In this document: positions 23,203 to 32,155 of the stretch, piece by piece
How the letters are laid out: each line of letters opens with the position of its first letter
How positions within the stretch are numbered: position 1 is the first letter of the stretch
Origin: Nymphalis io
Taxonomy: Eukaryota; Arthropoda; Insecta; Lepidoptera; Nymphalidae
Reading direction: 5' to 3'
Assembly (NCBI RefSeq): GCF_905147045.1
Contig: NC_065910.1
Coordinates: forward strand, 6,758,001-6,822,000
Length of the DNA: 64,000 bases
The notes under the pieces: model-generated
Databases searched by the model: none
What the model saw: the letters and a program-made list of their open reading frames with translations, nothing else
Told to the model about the DNA's origin: nothing
Program-made: the position numbers and the translations under genes

Positions 23203-24145
23203 ATGCGCTTTGCGACATGGAATGTCCGAACGACGAGGACAGGCTTCCCGAACACCTACGGAAGCTCCAATTGCGCCCAAAAACTGCGCAAAACTTACAG
23301 TATCGACGTGGAGCTTAAAAGGCTCAATATCGATATTGTAGCCTTACAAGAGACCAGAACTGAAGACGAAGGGTCTTTGCGTGAAACTAACTACACTTTA
23401 TACTGCAAGGGCAAGAGTTCCTTGGAAACACGAGTCCACGGTGTAGGTTTCGCGGTTCGAAACCATCTCATCTACGCCATAGAGATACCTGTAGGCGTTT
23501 CCGAGCGGATTATGGTCTTGCGTCTAAATACAAAAAGCGGCTTTGTCACGCTAATTTCCGCTTACGCACCGACGCTTAGTTCAAAACCCGAGACCAAGGA
23601 TCAATTCTACGGCCAGCTCGATGAGACAGTGCGCAGGGTGAATCCAACTGACAGACTGCATATTTTGGGTGACTTTAATGCCCGCGTCGGTCAGGGTACA
23701 TCAGCCTGGCCTGAATGCCTCGGTGCACACGGAATAGGCAAGCTTAACGACAACGGACAACGATTGTTGGAGTTTTGCTCAAGGCACCAGCTGTGTGTTA
23801 CCAACACCTTTTTTAAAGGCAAAATGATGCGGAAAGTCTCGTGGATGCACCCTCGATCTAAACACTGGCACCAATTAGACCTTGAGGGATCTACGGGAAT
23901 CGCTCCACACGCGGGCGTTTCACAGTGCCGAGTGCGACACCGATCACAGCCTCGTAGCTACTAAAGTCAGACTTGTCCCTAGGAGAGTCCACTCTTCCAA
24001 GCCACTCGGTCGAAAAAAGATAAATCCTTTCAAGACTCGTGACGTGGAAGTAGTGGAGTCATTTGGGGAACTCGTCCGCAAAGAAGTTGCAACTTGGGGC
24101 AGTACGGCATCAGCGGCACAGCTGCCTAGCATCATGACCATTCTA
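23203..24145 (+). pseudogene. LINE apurinic-type endonuclease domain
   Basis: Would nick target DNA for target-primed reverse transcription. ATG 23203 starts MRFATWNVRT (catalytic Asn), followed by VALQETRTEDEGS (catalytic Glu), SAYAPT (Tyr), LGDFNARVG (Asp and Asn) and, after a frameshift near 23875-23900, CDTDHSLVATKV (final Asp-His). All expected catalytic residues of the exonuclease-endonuclease-phosphatase fold are visible. A WMHPRSKHWHQLD block lies before the frameshift. The second frame continues to about residue QLPSIMT and ends at a run of ten or eleven A (24147-24157), where the deletion junction lies. Confidence 0.88.
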
Positions 24146-24157
24146 AAAAAAAAAACG

Positions 24158-24561
24158 GTTACGGTGGCTGGGACACGTGCATCGAATGGAGCAGACTCGT
24201 CTTCCAAGGCAAATACTGCTGGGAGAGGTTGTGGATGCAAAGAGGTCTGTTGGGCGGCCTATGCTCCGTTACAAAGATTGCTCTAAGCGTGATATGGTTG
24301 CGTTTAACATCCCTAGCAATCGATGGGAGGAACTGGCAGAGGACCGTGCCAAGTGGCGACGCCTTATTTACGAAGGTCAATCAAAGCATGACAATGCCTG
24401 GTTTAAATTACTAAAAGAAAAACGCACTAGGCGTCATGAGCGGGCTTCAAACCCCCGCCCATCTGGGGGCGCATACACTTGTCGGAAATGCGGCCGAAGG
24501 ATCCTCTCTCGCATTGGTCTTTTCAGTCACGAACGCAAGTGCCTACGCGATGCCGCTTAAA
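24158..24561 (+). pseudogene. LINE C-terminal region with CCHC-type zinc finger
   Basis: Reads RLRWLGHVHRM then KRSVGRPMLRYKD and KWRRLIYEGQ, the conserved region after RT in several APE-type LINEs, and ends CRKCGRRILSRIGLFSHERKC, a C2HC/C2H2-like finger near the terminus (stop TAA 24558-24560). The frame differs from both endonuclease frames. Its direct apposition to the endonuclease shows that the whole polymerase has been lost. Confidence 0.85.
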
Positions 24562-24591
24562 TCATCTGTCAAAGATGCAGAGGCCTATATG

Positions 24592-25305
24592 ATCATTAAT
24601 AACATTTCTTATAAAATGATAGCGCACATCTATGTGCTTTGACCGGTTATGAAACTGTTCACTACAGGCTAGTTTTATGGTGCTTTGATTATCACAATGC
24701 AAAATAACTACATATGAATTTCCAGTAATCTCATGAATTAATTTTTTTAAATAAACAGCCTCTCTAGAAGCTTCAGACATAGATGTATACTCAGATTCAG
24801 TACTAGATAGACTAACTATTTTCTGTTTACGGCTTTGCCATGAAATTGCTGACCCGGACATCATAAAACAGAATCCAGTGTAGGACTTCCTGTCTAAGGC
24901 ATCGGATGCCCAATCAGTATCTACAAAACCATGCAAATTTATGTCCCTACTGGTATACTTTAAACAATAATTTTTAGTTCATTGCAAGTATCTCAATAAT
25001 CATTTTGCATAATTGTAGCAACTGACATTATAACAAGTATTAAATTGGCTGACATAGCTTACAGCATTAGAAATGTCTAGTCTTGTTAATACTGCCAGAT
25101 ATATTAAACTGCCAATGAGTTTTTATAAGGAACATCAGCCAACATTCTGTAGATTTTTCGATATTCAATTTAGGTTCAATAGTACTCTGAGGCTTACAAT
25201 CAGACATCTGAAATTTTTCAACTAATTGTTCAATATACTGTGTTTGATCAATAGTAATAAAATCTTTGTTTACATTTATTCTCATTCCTAGATAGATCCT
25301 GGCAC
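24592..25305 (-). pseudogene. Copia RT C-terminus and RNase H
   Basis: The minus strand from 25305 reads ARIYLGMRINVNKDFITIDQ (end of RT), then an old frameshifted linker near 25060-25140, then DTDWASDALDRKSYTGFCF, SGSAISWQSRKQ, SLSSTESEYTSMSEA and HIDVRYHFIRNV. These are the RNase H catalytic landmarks of Copia elements (D in DTDWA, E in STESEY, D in CDNQS). The 24562-24936 portion is open for 124 codons but carries LINE-derived bases at its end. Breaks elsewhere make it non-functional. Confidence 0.9.
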
Positions 25306-26105
25306 GTAAAATCATGCAAGTGCCTGATAGGGTACTTATCGGGAATTGTACGGGCGTTTAGGGCTCTGTAATCGCCGCACGGTCGCCACCCGTCGTTTTT
25401 CTTCTTAGTTAAATGTAACGGTGATGACCATAGGCTGTCAGATCTTCTTGCTGTGCCACTCTGTAACATCTCATCGAACTCTTGCTTAGCAATTTTTAGT
25501 CTTTCCGGGTCTAACCGTCGCGGGCGGCTAGATACCGGTGGTCCATCGGTGGTACGGATATGGTGCACCGTAGAGTGTTTGGTGATGTGCGGCTTTCCAG
25601 CAGGACGAGTGATTTCTGGGAATTCTCTAAGCAGGCGATGATAAGATGTATCCTCTAAAGTCGTACGGACTGAGGAAATTGTTTCCGTAGAACGTTGTTT
25701 CGGGAGTGCAACAGCAAGTGTGGTAACACCGTCAACGAGGCGCTGGTTGCGACAGTCGACTAGCAGGTTGTAGTAACTTAAAAAGTCGACGCCGATGATG
25801 GGCTTTGAGACGTCTGCTACGACGAAACGCCACGTGAAAGCGCGCCTAAGTCCTAGATCCAGCGTTAAGGGGAGGAAGCCATATGTGTAAATGATAGTCC
25901 CATTTGCAGCGAACAATTCGTATCCCATTTTGTTTCTAGGTTCCCGAACAGCGGATCTTGGAAAGACACAGAGGTCTGAACCGGTGTCAACTAAATATTG
26001 CACTTTGGTCTTGCGATCCGTGATGAACAGGCGGCCCGAAATAGTAAGGCAGTCGTCTACCGCCACTACTGGCTGCCTTGAGAGTTTCCCATCTTCTTGT
26101 AGCTA
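25306..26105 (-). pseudogene. Gypsy protease and truncated RT
   Basis: Reads VAVDDCLTISGRLFITDR, then the aspartic protease active site VDTGSDLCVFPRSAV (D-T-G) and the flap/second half VDFLSYYNLLVDC. An RT start follows with GPPVSSRPRRLDPERLK, SLWSSPLHLTKKKNDGWRPC, GDYRALNARTIPDKYPI and RHLHDFT, where the element stops. The catalytic YxDD region is not present. The frame runs into Copia-derived sequence for 20 further codons, giving a chimeric 272-codon open frame from 26066. In relatives gag and pol are fused or joined by a frameshift; here the join with gag at about 26066-26105 is shifted. Confidence 0.9.
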
Positions 26106-26988
26106 CACGGTTGAATACATTTGCGTGCGCGCTCGCCGAATCTATGATGGTACCAACAGTACGGGTAGTTATTTGTTTGTGAGCGGGAACGTGCGCGGGA
26201 ATGTCGTCGCGATCTGTCTATGGCGAATCGTGAGCGGGATCGTGGCTGTCTTCGGTTAAGTTGCATGCTAAGTATCTCCATCTGCTTGCTCAGCTCAGCT
26301 ACGGTCTGATTCAGGCTTTCGAAACTAGTACTTGGTACTCCTAGAGTGGAACTAGATGCACTGGCTACTTGCCCGGCTACTCGACCGGCTACTGGCACGG
26401 CTACTTGCTCGGACACTTGCAATGTTGCTGGAACGATTTCGTTGATACGGTCGGCAAGCTCTGCCATGTCTTCAAGGCTCATCTTCGTATGCTGCGCTGC
26501 TATACACGTCTGCAAATGCGTTGGGAGTCGACTTGACCACTTACTTACTTGATGGTACGGATAAAATCGGTTGGAACAGTTGGCCCAGCTAGGTGTTGTA
26601 GATGCCGTAAAAATTGTGTGGGCTTTCTATCACCGAGTTCCTCGTGCATTAGCAGTTGTTTTATTTTACGCTCTTGTGAAGCTGACAGCCTCCGTATTAA
26701 TTCGGCTTTTAATTTGTCGTACCTGCCGGTGGAAGGTGGAGCTACGACCAGGTCCCTTATTTCCGCCGTGTGCTGTGGTTCCAGTTGCGCTAGTACGTAA
26801 TAGAACTTCGTGGAGTCTTCTCGGATGCCGGACAGGGTGAATTGGCCTTCGAGCTGTGCGAACCATAATTCTGGATCATCTGGGTTGAATACAGGTACTC
26901 TCACTCCAACTCGCATCGTTTCTCCAGTGGCCGGAAGGGCGGTAACAGCTGTGGCGTCACGTGATAATGGAGCGTCCGGCATTGACAT
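26066..26988 (-). pseudogene. Gypsy gag
   Basis: Structural protein that would form the capsid. Probable start at 26988 (MSMPDAPLSRD), just after the primer site. The longer frame starting at 27063 runs back into the LTR and is not expected to be used. The matrix/capsid part has RVPVFNPDDPELWFAQLEGQ, FYYVLAQLEP, ELIRRLSASQERKIKQLL and LGDRKPTQFLRHL, matching the LTR-element gag fold of arthropod Gypsy elements. A stop at about 26545 with the short repeat AAGTAAGTAAG breaks the frame. The next frame resumes RLPTHLQTCIAAQ, then an Arg/Ser-rich stretch and the zinc knuckle CWYHHRFGERARKCIQPC (about 26090-26145). Confidence 0.88.
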
Positions 26989-27019
26989 CTTGAAAGGTCT
27001 TCTTCTTCTTCGTGCTTCA

Positions 27020-27035
27020 AACGTTGGGGTCACCA
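27020..27035 (-). promoter_or_regulatory. Gypsy primer binding site (tRNA-Trp-like)
   Basis: The minus strand reads TGGTGACCCCAACGTT, one base inside the LTR end. It would pair with the 3' end of a tRNA whose sequence ends AACGTTGGGGTCACCA. Tryptophan tRNA is the family-typical primer; there are two mismatches to the form I remember. Confidence 0.7.
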
Positions 27036-27036
27036 G

Positions 27037-27482
27037 TGAAGAGGATCGCAGCTTAACCACCAATTAAAAACTCCGGCAGACTTTAAGAGTTATTTATTGT
27101 GACAAGTCAACAATGTTTACATTAGAGCGTACAGTAAAAATAGTTGAAATAATTAATTTATTAAAAATAAACAACAACAACAGCGCTTATATACGCATTC
27201 CCCTCTCACGATGACCACCACGCGTGCTTGCCACTTTTGGGACCTCCTCCTAGGCGAAAACAAAAGCGATGCATGCGGCCATCTTGCTGGGGGTGTGGTC
27301 AAGCGTGTGACGTCGCTGCGAGGACAATAGATGCGCATGCGACCATATTGCCGAAGGGGCGTATCCATACGTGTGACGACATACAACAGACCACTGCAAC
27401 ATCACCTGATCAATGACGTAGTTGATCAGGTGATGTTTGTGCTGCGTTTAGACGCATTGTGCACTCGCCACACTGTCTAACA
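27037..27482 (-). repeat. Gypsy 5' LTR (446 bp)
   Basis: TG..CA ends on the minus strand: starts TGTTAGACAGTGTGGCGAGT (27482) and ends GATCCTCTTCA (27037). Contains a perfect 14 bp inverted repeat at 27400-27435 and an A-rich stretch near 27160-27180 (in minus sense TATATAAGCGCTG, a possible TATA box at about 27190). The second LTR is absent, so age cannot be estimated from LTR divergence. Confidence 0.82.
27400..27435. repeat. Perfect 14 bp inverted repeat in the Gypsy LTR
   Basis: CATCACCTGATCAA (27400-27413), loop TGACGTAG, TTGATCAGGTGATG (27422-27435). Lies about 50 bp from the LTR 5' end. Confidence 0.9.
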
Positions 27483-28205
27483 GGACCCCAATCTTTTAAC
27501 TTAAACTCTGAAGCTAATGCATTTTTCAATTTTTCAGTTTCTTTGTTGTTGTTTGAAAAAATTAAGAAATCATCTACATATAATCTACATACAACCCAAT
27601 GATTATTTTAACAATATCTTTAGTTTTTGCAAACAAACATGGTTCATACCGGCTATTGTTGAAACCTAATTTACAAAGACAATCTTTTACCCTCTCATAC
27701 CATGCTAGAGACGATTGTTTTAGTCCATAAATAGCCCTTTTTAACCTTAACACATTTCCCCCACTTTTGTTTGCAAAATCTTCAGGTATTGACATGTATA
27801 TTTTTTCTTTTAATACACCATTTAGGAAAGCAGTAGTTATATCTAAATGTATTATACTCATTCCCATTCTAACGCTAAGAGCAAATAATAATCTCAAAGT
27901 GGAATGACGAATTACAGGAGCAAAAGTTTGAGTATAATCTACACCTGGCTTTTAAGTACAGCCCTTGACCACAGGCCTAGCCCGGTACCGCACATTATTG
28001 TCTACATCAAATTTTTCACAAACACCCAACGACACTTCACTATAGACACATCACCAGGATTTTCGATAAGCTCCCATGCTTCATTTTCCTCAAATAACTG
28101 CAACTCGTCAGCCATGGCACGCCTCCACTGCTCCTTCTCAGGCCCCTCTAGAACCTCCGTGATTGAGATCTCCTCTGTTGCCGGAACAGTACTGGATACA
28201 CACAA
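27483..28205 (-). pseudogene. Copia reverse transcriptase (N-terminal and catalytic part)
   Basis: The minus strand begins near 28205 with EVLEGPEKEQWRRAMADELQ and NEAWELIENPGDVSIVKCRW, the conserved entry of Copia RT. After frameshifts around 27900-28000 it resumes (27897) SIIHLDITTAFLNGVLKEKI (motif A Asp), LKRAIYGLKQSSLAWYERV (motif B) and RYEPCLFAK. The catalytic box is disrupted at about 27575-27590: VDD is present but preceded by a duplicated TATGTAGAT that inserts 11 bases and shifts the frame. It continues FLIFSNNNKETEKLKNALA, FKLKDWGP and meets the Gypsy LTR at 27483. Confidence 0.9.
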
Positions 28206-28361
28206 GTTATTAAAGCCATACCGATTGGGCTTTTTTTTTGCCGCTGTTGTTTTTCATAAGGCGCTGGCTTTGGAACTGATGTTTGGACCTCCTGCACCTG
28301 TATCCCACTTGAAGAGTATTCATCTTCACCGTCAGTGTATACTGAAGAATTTGAAGAGCTA

Positions 28362-28970
28362 TCAGTTTGATTCTCTACTTCTGTAACATAGGATGTACAC
28401 TGAAATGCTACTCTTCTTCTTCACGCTGACCTCTGGTGTTTCTACTCTATACTGTGCTGTCTCGTCATCGGGTATCCATATAGCCTCTTCACTGGGTGCA
28501 ATTGCACCTGTCTCGCCTTCCATCACAATGACATCCCTGCTGGTGATTATGGTATTTTTGGTAGGGTTATACAACCTGTAACCTTTTACATCCTCTCCAT
28601 ATCCAACTAAGATATGCTGTGTGGCCTTCTTATTCCACTTGAGTCGCTTTTCTTTTGGGATATGTGTCTTCGGTACTCCTGACACAATGGACCTGTTTTT
28701 TAAATAAACAGCTGTTGCGGCGGCCTCCACCAAAAATCTCTTGCCCAACTTTGCATCGTACAATAGACATTTGTCTTTTTCAACCACTGTGCAATTAGCC
28801 CTTTCGCAGATACCATTTTGCTCATTTTCAACAAACTATTACTTTTCTGGTGAATAATACCAAACTGTTTTTGAAATATCGACTGCCGTTGAGAGAATTG
28901 ACCTCCATTGGTCCACACAAATCACTGTGTATTCGATGACATGTCTCTGTACTTCTTTCACCAACATGAG
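28362..28970 (-). pseudogene. Copia integrase, core deleted, with C-terminal linker
   Basis: Integrase would insert the cDNA. The minus strand retains NEQNGICERANCTVVEKD (the catalytic Glu in the NG..ER box), LVEAAATAVYLKNRS and HILVGYGEDVKGYRLYNPTK, VIVMEGE, conserved in Copia integrase C-termini. The second catalytic Asp (DNG box) and roughly 60-70 residues of core around it are missing: sequence passes from ..NSLNGSRYF directly to ..GIIHQKSNSLLK. Frames shift at 28787 and 28918. Confidence 0.85.
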
Positions 28971-29343
28971 AGAATGGTAATCTCATTTGTTTTCCCTCAC
29001 AACACGTCATACATACTGCTTTTGTTACATCAAATGAACCATCATATGAAAGGCCATATACTATGCCATTCTTCATTTTGTTCATGTCTTGACTGTTGAT
29101 GTGAGCTAGCCTTCTGTGCCATAATTGTCCGGTAACTGCAGGAGCTGCCATTGTGTTATTCGGTGCCTGCAACCTAAGTTTATAAACACCATCAGTTAAA
29201 TCAGCTATTGCAACTAAAGCATTACTTCTGCCATAAATATAACAATGCTTTTCTTTAAATACAACATTGTTACCATTCCTGATAAGCTCGCTAACTGACA
29301 ATAGGTTAGTTGTCAAACCAGGCACGCATAGTACGTTCTTCAC
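28828..29343 (-). pseudogene. Copia pre-integrase zinc domain
   Basis: Open for 171 codons: NVLCVPGLTTNLLSVSELI (protease C-terminal region), LWHRRLAHINSQDMNKM and VCMTCCEGKQMRLPF (the HHCC zinc-binding domain, H and H in LWHRRLAH, C-X2-C in CMTC). It then reads HSDLCGPMEVNSLNGSRYF with the first catalytic Asp of integrase. The following core is deleted. Confidence 0.88.
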
Positions 29344-29401
29344 TGTTATATTTTAAATAATGTCCACATCTCCATAACAATGAACTGACATTTTTGATTC
29401 G

Positions 29402-30303
29402 TTAGACAACGATTTCTGGTAAACACGTCGATAGGTTCATGTTTTTTATCCAATGTTTGTTCACAGTCATGAGCGCACTCACGCCACTGTCGACGTACCA
29501 TTCCGTCTTGTTAAATTTGCCGTTTATAAAAACAATGTTAAAAACACATTTATTAGTGTTTTTTTTTAATAACGGGCCCTGGTTCCGATAATTTCCGGTG
29601 CTTTTACATTTGTAACAAATAACCTCCTCTGTTATTGAATCTGTCACTGACTTATTGTTTGACGTAAATGCATCGGCATTTTGCTTCGGCTTACTTTTCC
29701 GATTTTTTAAATAATATTTATTTTTTGCCATAAATGCAGAGCCGCTAGCTTCGGATTCATTTGCAACTTCCATGTCAAGCAATTTTGATTTAATGACATC
29801 AGCAGTTATCGGAATTCCTGAATGCTCTATAGCCATTATCATAGGAGAATAACGATCGGTTAAACTTGCTAATAATAATGATCCCACCCATTCGTCGGTG
29901 ATTGTAAATCCTGTGCCATTTAGCCGTTGAGCTGTTTCGACAATTTGTGTGACATAGTTAACCATTGAGTCACAACTATCCAGTCTAATGGAAATTAAAT
30001 GTCGAAGTAAGATTATCTTCCTCGAGAAACCGGAGTCATCAAACATGGTTTTTAATTTAGTCCATAATGCCGTTGAACTTTCGGTATTTCTTATGTGCAC
30101 GTCAATATTAACTTTGCCTTTGTTTCGCCATCTTCTGCTGGCTTAATTTCGAAACCGGCTGGTGGTTTGATGTACTTTCCCATCCCGTCCAAGACCAGTA
30201 AGTTTTCAGCCGTAAAAAACCACTCATCATAATTCTCCCTGCCTTTTAATTTTGGCACACTTGTTATATAGTTTGAATTCATGTTTCCGTGAATAACAAA
30301 CAC
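29402..30303 (-). pseudogene. Copia gag and protease
   Basis: Probable start ATG at 30282 (MNSNYITSVPKLKGRENYDE, the conserved gag opening of insect Copia elements). A frameshift near 30100 leads to TALWTKLKTMFDDSGFSRK, LLRHLISIRLDSCDSMVNYV and TITDEWVGSLLLASLTDRYS, a UBN2-type gag domain. The nucleocapsid knuckle CYKCKSTGNYRNQ has lost its His and last Cys. The protease motif WYVDSGVSALMT keeps Asp-Ser-Gly. A stop after EIVV (29402) and a shift follow before 29343. Confidence 0.9.
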
Positions 30304-30341
30304 AATTTATCTATTTTAAATTAAATAACTGATAAATTCGG

Positions 30342-30356
30342 ACGAGGACCATAACC
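30342..30356 (-). promoter_or_regulatory. Copia primer binding site (half-tRNA type)
   Basis: Directly inside the 5' LTR the minus strand reads AGGTTATGGTCCTCGTCC. Drosophila copia has GGTTATGGGCCCAGTCC here and is primed by an internal fragment of initiator tRNA-Met. The similarity (several mismatches after the eighth base) supports the same unusual priming. Confidence 0.65.
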
Positions 30357-30455
30357 TTTTAAAACACGTGGGATCAGTGATGTAAACTTTATTCACTAGG
30401 TGGCGTTAGTAGTAGTTCAAACCACAGATATTTTGATACATTTTACATACTAACA
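30357..30455 (-). repeat. Copia 5' LTR (99 bp)
   Basis: Starts (minus strand) TGTTAGTATGTAAAATGTAT, ends CCACGTGTTTTAAAA. Four differences from the 3' LTR. Flanked outside by the target duplication TATTT (30456-30460). Confidence 0.88.
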
Positions 30456-30699
30456 TATTTGTTTTCACTCCGTTTATCTTAATTATTATTATTTTGATTT
30501 TTATAGTGATTTCTTCGTTACCGAAGAGAGGCATGAAGAATAATAGCTCGCTTAAGATGGAATTGAATTCAGTTAATAGATTTGAATGAATTTGTGTTTT
30601 CATTAGTCTTAAGAAAACTATCGTCTTGTATTTAATTATTTGAAATAATAGTATTCTGATAAATAATGTCCTGAAGAAGTTTGCATATTCAACTGGATG

Positions 30700-30800
30700 C
30701 GGAATGCGGAAAAGAAAGTTTTGGCACACCTTCGGAGAGGCCTATGTCCACGAATGAGTGGATAGCTCGGCTGAAGCTATATAGATAGAAAGATGAATAA
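30700..30800 (+). mobile_element. LINE 3' end fragment (RTE-like C-terminus)
   Basis: Has GGAAAAGAAAGTTTTGGCAC then TTCGGAGAGGCCTATGTCC and GTGGATAGCTCGGCTGAAGC. The FGEAYV..EW codons mirror the LGEAYVQQW end of the intact RTE ORF at 47567. Too short to place further. Confidence 0.5.
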
Positions 30801-30951
30801 TGTATATAAGCCCTTGTATATCCATAGCTTTAAAGTTAATGTAAATAAACACCGGTAGATAATGAAATTGAAGGGTTTGTTTTGACTGTACGCAATCTTC
30901 TATTTTTTTTAAGCATTTTTAAGTCTGTAGTTAATTTTTTTCTTTTTTCAT

Positions 30952-31035
30952 TAAAAAGGCAGACAGGCAAATGGGCCACCTAATGTTAGGTGGTAACCAC
31001 CACCCATAAACATAGGAATTTTAAGAAATATACAT
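30952..31035 (-). repeat. SINE family A, 3' tail fragment
   Basis: Plus-strand order TTCATTAAAAAGGCAGACAG, GCAAATGGGCCACCTAATG, GGTGGTAACCACCACCC corresponds to the A-tail end of the SINE in minus sense. Confidence 0.55.
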
Positions 31036-31379
31036 CATATATCTACATATGACCCCTAATTAATTTTATTATTTTATAAAATATACTAAGATGTATAACA
31101 TTGAACTATGACTTCAGAAAGAAAGTTCGTTACTAAACTTCGTTAGCAGGGTGTCCTGCTCTCCTCGGTAAAACGTAAATACGTGTAATGACGTAGGTAC
31201 GTCATAAGATCAATTTGACTTTGACCAAACTTCGTTAGCTAGTTGCTGTATTTATAGATAACTAAGAAAACTCTTTTCATTATTGTTCCCAAGAAAATCT
31301 TTTAAATTCAAAAGTCAATTAAACTGTCACAAATTGTATTTAAATTGCTTTATTATGTAAGCAAATTTTTCCCCACCGT

Positions 31380-31645
31380 AAGAGTCACTGAGGTTAGAAA
31401 GGTTCTCTGTATCCTGGAATTCTCCCTAGAAATTGGAGGCTCACAGAGGTGGGCCAACGGTCAAGGTAGGATGCACAAGCGATCCCGTAACGACCTCCAA
31501 AAGAGACGGGGTAGTTAGTCCTGGTTTTTTTGTGGATATTCTGGAGCATCGGCACCATTGAGTCCCGTAGTTTCTGTGAGGGAAACGCTTCAATGGGTTT
31601 TCCATCGATATAAAAAAGGGTTAACAGTTTGATTAATCTCACTGA
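31380..31645 (-). other. GC-richer segment with open minus frame, unidentified
   Basis: An 82-codon minus-strand frame (31394-31642) includes RTNYPVSFGGRYGIACASYL and SVSLQFLGRIPGYREPF. I do not recognise a domain. Composition and the abrupt boundary suggest a decayed transposable element 3' region, but no tail or duplication is seen. Confidence 0.25.
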
Positions 31646-31876
31646 GTAGGGATTATACCGATAAAAAATAACGTGACAAAGTTATATTAAGTTTTCATCA
31701 AGATTAAGATAAAAATAATGATATAATGTATGTACTAGCAAGCAAATTGTGGTGAAATAACTATAATTTGGTCAACTACATCAAAATGAAACTTTTTTAA
31801 ATAATGAAGTCAATATTTTATTTGATATATTAAATGACTTGAATAATATCATTATTATTTCCTACGTTTTCTTTAA

Positions 31877-32155
31877 GAGCCGAGATGGTCCAGTGGCTAG
31901 AATACGTGAATCTTAAGCTATGATTAGGAGTTCAAACCCGAGCATGCACCACTGAATTTTTACATGTCTAATTTGTGTTTATAATAATTTATATCGTGCT
32001 CGGTGCTGAAATAAAATATCGTGAGGAAATATCTTCCACATGTGCTTACACCGACCCGAATTGGAGCAGTGTGGTGGAGTAAGCTTCCAACGTTCTCCTC
32101 AAAAAAGGAGAGGAGGCCTTACCCCGGCATAAGGTCCATACCCTTACAGGGTTAC
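31877..32155 (+). repeat. SINE family B (Metulj-like), near full length with tRNA-like head
   Basis: Begins GAGCCGAGATGGTCCAGTGG. Pol III A box TGGTCCAGTGG (31886-31896), B box GAGTTCAAACCC (31928-31939). The body has AATTGGAGCAGTGTGGTGGA and CAAAAAAGGAGAGGAGGCC, with a diverged tail (CTTACAGGGTTACA). Best plus-strand reference copy for the head of the family in this window. Confidence 0.88.

Larger units (their letters stand above)
22439..24591 (+). mobile_element. Non-LTR retrotransposon (APE type) lacking its reverse transcriptase, nested in Copia
   Basis: Flanked by ATCATTAAT (22430-22438 and 24592-24600), a 9 bp target duplication whose removal restores the Copia RNase H frame (..RNVIND / KIIKIKYIPT..). 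22439-23200 is GC-richer and non-coding, probably 5' UTR. 23203-24140 encodes an endonuclease. 24165-24561 encodes the C-terminal region. The polymerase expected between them is absent. The tail GATGCAGAGGCCTATATG (24574-24591) lacks poly-A. Confidence 0.88.
25306..27482 (-). mobile_element. Ty3/Gypsy-type LTR retrotransposon, 5' half only, nested in Copia
   Basis: Minus-strand order: 5' LTR (27037-27482), tRNA primer site (27020-27035), gag, protease, start of RT, then abrupt end at 25306. The remainder of RT, RNase H, integrase and the 3' LTR are missing. The gag zinc motif (C-X2-H-X-F-G-X2-A-X2-C-X3-C) and the tRNA-Trp-like primer site are those I associate with the CsRn1/Kabuki lineage. 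On each side the Copia frame (KDWGP / ARIYLG) is continuous. Confidence 0.9.
22179..30460 (-). mobile_element. Copia-type LTR retrotransposon with 99 bp LTRs, two nested insertions
   Basis: Bounded by a 5 bp target duplication TATTT (22179-22183 and 30456-30460) and two LTRs of exactly 99 bp (22184-22282, 30357-30455). Internal order on the minus strand is gag, protease, integrase, RT, RNase H, as in Ty1/Copia elements. Removing the LINE (with one copy of its duplication) and the Gypsy insert leaves about 3.9 kb, less than a typical Copia because of deletions inside the integrase. The primer site resembles the internal half-tRNA site of Drosophila copia, and a purine tract lies next to the 3' LTR. 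All coding parts carry stops or frameshifts, so it is dead. Confidence 0.92.

Noticed and set aside
25248..26066. 272-codon minus-strand ORF as a single gene
   Set aside because: It is a chimera: Gypsy protease and RT start run in frame into Copia sequence after 25306. Not a real gene.
27153..27416. Open frames of 77 and 62 codons
   Set aside because: Entirely inside the Gypsy LTR, with no protein-like features.
22184..30455. Two separate Copia elements instead of one
   Set aside because: Matching 5 bp target duplications, equal 99 bp LTRs and restored frames after removing the inserts show one element.
31886..31940. tRNA gene from A and B box pair
   Set aside because: No cloverleaf can be completed, and the sequence continues into the SINE body. 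The same head is present in other copies.
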